Shown here piece by piece: positions 30,686 to 34,123 of a DNA stretch of 34,123 nt (its first letter is position 1; the number at the start of each line of letters is the position of its first letter). The position numbers and the translations under genes are program-made. The notes under the pieces are model-generated. The model searched no databases, was not told where the DNA came from, and worked only from the letters and a program-made list of their open reading frames with translations. This DNA comes from CAZTAO01 sp964611645 (lineage in GTDB: Bacteria; Armatimonadota; UBA5829): contig CAZTAO010000049.1 in assembly GCA_964611645.1 (NCBI GenBank), positions 1 to 34,123 of the forward strand, read 5' to 3'.

Positions 30686-31918
30686 TCACTTCTTCGGGCC
30701 TCGTGTGGCTCGAGGAGGTTTGTTGGTTGAGTCGACAACGGCAGTAGCGGCCTCCGCCACGGCCTCGGCAGCCCCTTGTTTCATAATCATACGCTGCTGC
30801 ACGGTCTGGAGAATGTTGAACACCAGCCAGTAGAAAAGGAATGCGGACTGGAACCCGGCAAAGATGTAGGCAAACACGATCGGCATCATGATAGACATCA
30901 TCTTCTGCTGTTCGGCCTGCTGTGGGTCCATCACCGACATCTTCATGGAAATATACATACTCACCAGGTAGAGGACCAGGAGTATGAGGTCCGGCTCCGA
31001 GAGGTTGCGCGCCGTCAGCCACGATATCTGCCCCGGGTTCATCGGCACGGGAACCGCGGCGGCGTGCGAGAACTTGCTGCCTATCCACAGGAAATAGCCG
31101 TTCTGAAACTGGAACTCATAGCTGCGGATAGTATAGTACAGGCCGAACAGGATCGGCATCTGGATCAAAATCGGCAGGCACCCGGCGAGCGGGTTGATCT
31201 TGTGCTCCTTGTAGAGCTCCATGGTCTTCTCGCCGATGGCCTTCTGGTCACCCTTGAACTTCTGCCGTATCTCCTGAAGGAGCGGGTTGATCTTCTGCAT
31301 CTCCTTCATGGAGTTCAACTGCGCCTTGGTGAGCGGAGTGATCAGTATCTTGACAAGGATGGTGAGAAGCACAACCGCAAACCAGTAGCTGAACCACGGC
31401 TTACTGCCCGTGAGCTTGACCAGGAAGTCCATGATCTTGTACTGGATGCTGTGGGAGTTGGTCTCATCCAGTTCCGCCGCTATCTTGGTCCTCTTCTCCT
31501 TGGCCTGAACCACGAGAGTCTGGACCTGGCTGACTTCATCCGTCATCAGGTCATCGCTCAAGTCCGAAGCGGACTTGTCGAAAATATTGATCAGCTCTTT
31601 GAGCTTCTCCTGGGCGAGGTAGGGATTGTGGAACTTGCCCTCGGCTGTCTCGGAAATGTCCGAAAGCGCCATCATCGCCTTAGCGTGCTGCAGAGTGCCG
31701 TGGTATTTCTTGTCTTTGGCGACATTGGTGTAGGCATCCAGAGCCTGCTGGTACAGGTCATTGCGGTCGGCGCCGCTTCTGGCGGTTTTCGCATCAGCCA
31801 GCGCCTTGTCGCCTTGCGCGAGCCATTCGTCGGCCTTGCTCGCGGAAAAGCAGGCAGATACCACCGACAGTGTCAGGATCACAACCATCAAAACGAGAAG
31901 AATCTTCGTTGTTTTCAA
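30686..31918 (-). CDS. yidC: Membrane protein insertase YidC, with TPR-like exported N-terminal region
   Basis: A 410-residue YidC/Oxa1 insertase that inserts and folds inner-membrane proteins. The core is clear: TM hairpin and cytoplasmic region 'PLTKAQLNSMKEMQKINPLL', then 'NPLAGCLPILIQMPILFGLYY', and later TMs 'FLFYWLVFNILQTVQQ'. The N-terminus is unusual: residues 1-23 end in a lipobox-like V-S-A-C (Cys23), followed by about 120 residues of TPR-like helices ('ADEWLAQGDKALADAKTA') in place of the E. coli beta domain. The conserved groove Arg (E. coli Arg366) is Lys190. The TTG start at 31918 has AAAGG about 15 nt upstream, rather far. The C-terminal tail is basic, as in ribosome-binding YidC proteins. 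Confidence 0.95.
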   Translation of the reverse strand: MKTTKILLVLMVVILTLSVVSACFSASKADEWLAQGDKALADAKTARSGADRNDLYQQALDAYTNVAKDKKYHGTLQHAKAMMALSDISETAEGKFHNPYLAQEKLKELINIFDKSASDLSDDLMTDEVSQVQTLVVQAKEKRTKIAAELDETNSHSIQYKIMDFLVKLTGSKPWFSYWFAVVLLTILVKILITPLTKAQLNSMKEMQKINPLLQEIRQKFKGDQKAIGEKTMELYKEHKINPLAGCLPILIQMPILFGLYYTIRSYEFQFQNGYFLWIGSKFSHAAAVPVPMNPGQISWLTARNLSEPDLILLVLYLVSMYISMKMSVMDPQQAEQQKMMSIMMPIVFAYIFAGFQSAFLFYWLVFNILQTVQQRMIMKQGAAEAVAEAATAVVDSTNKPPRATRGPKK

Positions 31919-31943
31919 TTGAATGGGAGTCTACCTTTCAGAT

Positions 31944-32156
31944 CTATGTTAACGGGTCCTCGCCGCCCTCACACCAGGGGTTGCACCGGCATATCCGGCA
32001 TATCCCCCTCCATGAACCTCGCAGGAACCCATACTTCTCTATTGCCTGGGCCGTGTACTCGGAACAGGTTGGTGAAAACCTGCACGATTTGGGCAGAAAC
32101 CTGCACGAAATCGGCTGATAGATGCGCCTGATCAGGAACACTGCGACTACCCGCAC
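31944..32156 (-). CDS. yidD: Membrane protein insertion efficiency factor YidD
   Basis: A 70-residue cytoplasmic, membrane-associated protein that aids YidC-dependent insertion. The family core 'LPKSCRFSPTCSEYTAQAIEKYGFLRG' gives way to 'ICRCNPWCEGGEDP', both diagnostic, with several conserved cysteines. The GTG at 32156 lies 4 nt after the rnpA stop, so it is probably translationally coupled. The gap to yidC is 25 nt. Length is normal. Confidence 0.93.
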   Translation of the reverse strand: MRVVAVFLIRRIYQPISCRFLPKSCRFSPTCSEYTAQAIEKYGFLRGSWRGICRICRCNPWCEGGEDPLT

Positions 32157-32160
32157 CGCT

Positions 32161-32511
32161 CTACCCGTCCCGCGCCACGGCGACGCCCGATTTCAACAAC
32201 GCCTTTCCCAGCGCGGCTCCCACGTCGGGGGTCTTTGCCTCGACTGTTCGCCGCCTGCCGACAACCACAAGGTCATACCCGGGACTGATGCTGCCCAGGT
32301 GTTCCCTCACTGCCTCGCGCATCACGCGTTTCGCCCGGTTGCGGGCCACCGCCTTGCCGATCTTCTTGCTGGCCGCGAAACCGACCCGCGTGTGGCTGGC
32401 AGTATTGGGAGTGACGTACAAAACGACGAGTTCCGACACAAACGACCTTCCCTTTGAGTAAACCCGTTTGAAGTCGGACCTCCGTCTCAGTCTATGCTCT
32501 GAGGGTAACAT
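32161..32511 (-). CDS. rnpA: Ribonuclease P protein component
   Basis: A 116-residue basic protein that binds the RNase P RNA and helps process the 5' ends of tRNA precursors. The signature RNRAKRVMREAVR lies at 57-69, preceded by 'GFAASKKIGKAV'. The N-terminus 'HRLRRRSDFKRVYSKGR' is typical. The ATG at 32511 has GAGG 6 nt upstream. It lies 42 nt after rpmH, in the universal rpmH-rnpA order. The catalytic RNA gene is not in the window. Confidence 0.95.
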   Translation of the reverse strand: MLPSEHRLRRRSDFKRVYSKGRSFVSELVVLYVTPNTASHTRVGFAASKKIGKAVARNRAKRVMREAVREHLGSISPGYDLVVVGRRRTVEAKTPDVGAALGKALLKSGVAVARDG

Positions 32512-32553
32512 AGCTACCTCAGGCCAATTATGCGGGCGCGAGCGCCGGGCAAG

Positions 32554-32688
32554 CTATACCGTCAGCTTCCAGCGACCTTTTTCGCGTCTGCCGGCCAACA
32601 CACATCGGCCGCCCTTGGTGGACATTCTTGTCATAAACCCGTGCACCCGCTTGCGGCGGCGCGCTTTGGGCTGATACGTTCGCTTCAT
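32554..32688 (-). CDS. rpmH: 50S ribosomal protein L34
   Basis: A 44-residue protein, shorter than most gene-finding cut-offs. Read on the minus strand it begins MKRTYQPKARRRKRVHGF, continues 'MTRMSTKGGRCVLAGRR' and ends 'KGRWKLTV', matching L34 throughout. AGGAGAAG is just upstream of the ATG at 32688, and a good promoter lies further upstream. First gene of the rpmH-rnpA-yidD-yidC-jag set. Confidence 0.96.
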   Translation of the reverse strand: MKRTYQPKARRRKRVHGFMTRMSTKGGRCVLAGRREKGRWKLTV

Positions 32689-32716
32689 GGACTTCTCCTA
32701 GCTCTTTTAACTCGCT

Positions 32717-32746
32717 ATTATAGCATTCACGCGGCTGCGCTTACAA
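32717..32746 (-). promoter_or_regulatory. Sigma70-type promoter for rpmH
   Basis: On the minus strand, TTGTAA (32746-32741) is followed after 18 nt by a perfect TATAAT (32722-32717). The start would be near 32710, about 22 nt before the rpmH ATG. It lies in the 67-nt gap after the trpS stop and probably drives the cluster. Confidence 0.7.
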
Positions 32747-32755
32747 CTTTACGCC

Positions 32756-33736
32756 TCAATCGAGGTTCATAGCGGCTCGGACTTCGGCCATTGTCTGCGC
32801 GGCAACTATTCGGGCTTTCCTTGCTCCCTCGGCCAGTATCTCGTCCACCAGCTTCGGGTTCTGCTCCAGTTCTGCCCGCTTTTCTCTTATCGGCGCCAGC
32901 CTGGCGTTGAGAATATCCGTGAACTGCTTCTTGCAGGCCACGCACCCTCTGCTGCCGGCTTCGCACTCTATTCTTATCTGCTCCAACTCGCCCTTGTTGT
33001 AGACTCCGTGCATTGCGTAGACCGCACAGCCGTCCGGGTGGCCCGGGTCATCCTTGCGGATCTTGACCGGGTCGGTGAACATAGAGCGCACCTTCTCCGC
33101 GGTATCCTTCTCGGAATCGCACATATAGATGGCGTTGCCGTATGACTTGGACATTTTGCGTCCATCTGTCCCCGGCATCAGCGGTATCTCGGTAAGCTCC
33201 GCCTTGCAGTCCGGGAAGACGGGGCCGTAGAGGAAGTTGAACCTCCGCCCGACCTCCCTGGTGAGCTCAAGGTGCGGGAGCTGGTCTCTGCCCACCGGCA
33301 CAACATCCGCCTTGTAGATCAATATGTCGGCGGCCTGCAGCACCGGATAACCCAACAGCCCGTAGCTGGCCGACTCTATCTGAAGCTGCTCCGTCTTCTC
33401 TTTGTATGTCGGCACCCTCTCCAGCCAGGAAACCGGTGTGATCATAGAGAACAGCAGATGGAGCTCCGCGTGCTCTTTCACGTGAGACTGCACGAATATC
33501 GAGCACTTCTCCGGGTCAAGCCCGGCGGAAAGGAAGTCGATGGCAACCTCTCGCACGTTCTTCTTTATAGCCTCTGTGTTCTCACTAAGGGTGGTCAGCG
33601 CGTGCCAGTCAACTATGGTATAGAAAGCCTCGAACTGATCCTGCAACCGGACCCAGTTCGCCAGTGCCCCCTCAAGGTTACCAAGATGCAGTTGGCCGGT
33701 CGGCTGCATGCCCGACAGCAATCGTTTCTTTTCCAT
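32756..33736 (-). CDS. trpS: Tryptophanyl-tRNA synthetase
   Basis: A 326-residue class I aminoacyl-tRNA synthetase that charges tRNA-Trp. The HIGH-type motif is HLGN at 17-20 within 'QPTGQLHLGNLEGAL'; KMSKS is intact at 194-198. Other TrpRS marks are 'LLGYPVLQAADILIYKADVVPVG' and 'RDQLPHLELTREV'. ATG 33736 is chosen over the GTG four codons upstream because AGGTGG is about 8 nt before it. It starts 15 nt after the M50 protease stop, so the two are probably one operon. Full length. Confidence 0.95.
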   Translation of the reverse strand: MEKKRLLSGMQPTGQLHLGNLEGALANWVRLQDQFEAFYTIVDWHALTTLSENTEAIKKNVREVAIDFLSAGLDPEKCSIFVQSHVKEHAELHLLFSMITPVSWLERVPTYKEKTEQLQIESASYGLLGYPVLQAADILIYKADVVPVGRDQLPHLELTREVGRRFNFLYGPVFPDCKAELTEIPLMPGTDGRKMSKSYGNAIYMCDSEKDTAEKVRSMFTDPVKIRKDDPGHPDGCAVYAMHGVYNKGELEQIRIECEAGSRGCVACKKQFTDILNARLAPIREKRAELEQNPKLVDEILAEGARKARIVAAQTMAEVRAAMNLD

Positions 33737-33751
33737 AGCGCGAACCACCTG

Positions 33752-34123
33752 CTAAGTATTAAATGGACGCCCGAGAACCAGGCTTACCAGAAGCATCGTT
33801 GGAATGCTTATTATCGGGAAGAGAATGTCACGCCCGAAGAACACCAGCCCCAACAGGATCGGCAAGCCCCACCTCACCATAAACCGCCCGTAGGCCTGGG
33901 CCTGGTACACCGGCAGCAGAGCCTCAACGATGTGCTCCCCATCCAGCGGAAACACCGGGATCAGGTTGAAGAATGCGAGGCTGCAACTCACAAACATCAG
34001 CATCATCAAGAACAGGAACAACGGCTCGGGCAGAGTCGGCCCGGTAAAACGCAGGATCAAGCCCACCACAACCGCCGTAATGATGTTCGACAGCGGCCCC
34101 CACAGCGAAACCTTGAGGCTGTC
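33752..34123 (-). CDS. M50 site-2 protease family protein (partial, 5' end beyond window)
   Basis: The C-terminal 123 residues of an intramembrane zinc metalloprotease; the frame is open to the last base of the window. It begins 'DSLKVSLWGPLSNIITAV', the post-active-site 'GPxxN' segment of this family, and includes 'FNLIPVFPLDGEH', the second zinc-ligand motif (NxxPxxPLDG). The HExxH motif should lie beyond 34123. Several hydrophobic segments indicate a multi-spanning membrane protein. The order M50 protease then trpS is frequent in bacteria. Substrate unknown; relatives release anti-sigma factors or process membrane proteins. Confidence 0.88.
   Translation of the reverse strand, partial: DSLKVSLWGPLSNIITAVVVGLILRFTGPTLPEPLFLFLMMLMFVSCSLAFFNLIPVFPLDGEHIVEALLPVYQAQAYGRFMVRWGLPILLGLVFFGRDILFPIISIPTMLLVSLVLGRPFNT

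Noticed and set aside
30776..32131. 451-codon plus-strand frame opposite yidC and yidD
   Set aside because: His/Leu/Arg-rich mirror of membrane-protein codons; yidC and yidD are certain.
32689..32755. oriC next to rpmH
   Set aside because: The gap is only 67 nt, holds a promoter, and contains no DnaA-box cluster or dnaA.

Overview
The window (about 60% G+C by eye) reads as bacterial chromosome, most likely from the Armatimonadota or a close relative. The main clue is the prepilin at 17665-18336. It combines the type IV pilin N-terminus, a conserved 'FPVFAKAREKAR' stretch and the H-X9-DG motif, a combination I associate with Armatimonadota and, more loosely, with Planctomycetota, Verrucomicrobiota and Lentisphaerota. 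Taxonomy is inferred from protein style only; there is no rRNA gene here.

Layout. (1) 1-10524, plus strand: a glycan-utilisation block with a sialate O-acetylesterase-like protein, an exported unknown protein with a C-terminal carbohydrate-binding fold, an SGNH/GDSL hydrolase, glycerol kinase (glpK), a 951-residue exported LamG protein and a BNR-repeat sialidase-like protein. (2) 10774-17521, minus strand: a tight three-gene set, transcribed from high to low coordinate, of a GH29 alpha-L-fucosidase-like protein, a DUF4838 protein with carbohydrate-binding modules, and a GH123/DUF4091-like protein. (3) 17665-20795: an H-X9-DG prepilin and an SDR oxidoreductase (minus), then a Gfo/Idh/MocA oxidoreductase (plus). 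(4) 20796-27285, plus strand: a structured leader with a 15-codon ORF, an exported protein with an amidotransferase-like fold, an amidohydrolase, a small membrane/coiled-coil protein and a second DUF4838 protein. (5) 27298-34123, minus strand: housekeeping genes in transcription order: M50 site-2 protease (cut by the window end), trpS, rpmH, rnpA, yidD, yidC, khpB/jag, mnmE and a YhaM-like exoribonuclease.

How the genes fit together. Region 1-27285 looks like an accessory glycan-scavenging locus: exported and cytoplasmic esterases and glycosidases to strip acetyl, sialyl-like, fucosyl and hexosaminyl-like groups, followed by dehydrogenases and an amidohydrolase that could process released sugars. 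No transporter, sulfatase or dedicated regulator is visible, so the substrate stays open. The right end is the conserved rpmH-rnpA-yidD-yidC-jag-mnmE cluster, but dnaA is not next to rpmH; trpS and an M50 protease are.

Between genes there is a dispersed GC-rich hairpin repeat family (about six copies, several touching gene ends), good sigma70-type promoters, and a leader at 20904-21096 with mutually exclusive pairings and a leader ORF overlapping the next gene by ATGA. That leader is the most interesting non-coding signal. No CRISPR array, tRNA, rRNA, transposase or phage gene was found.
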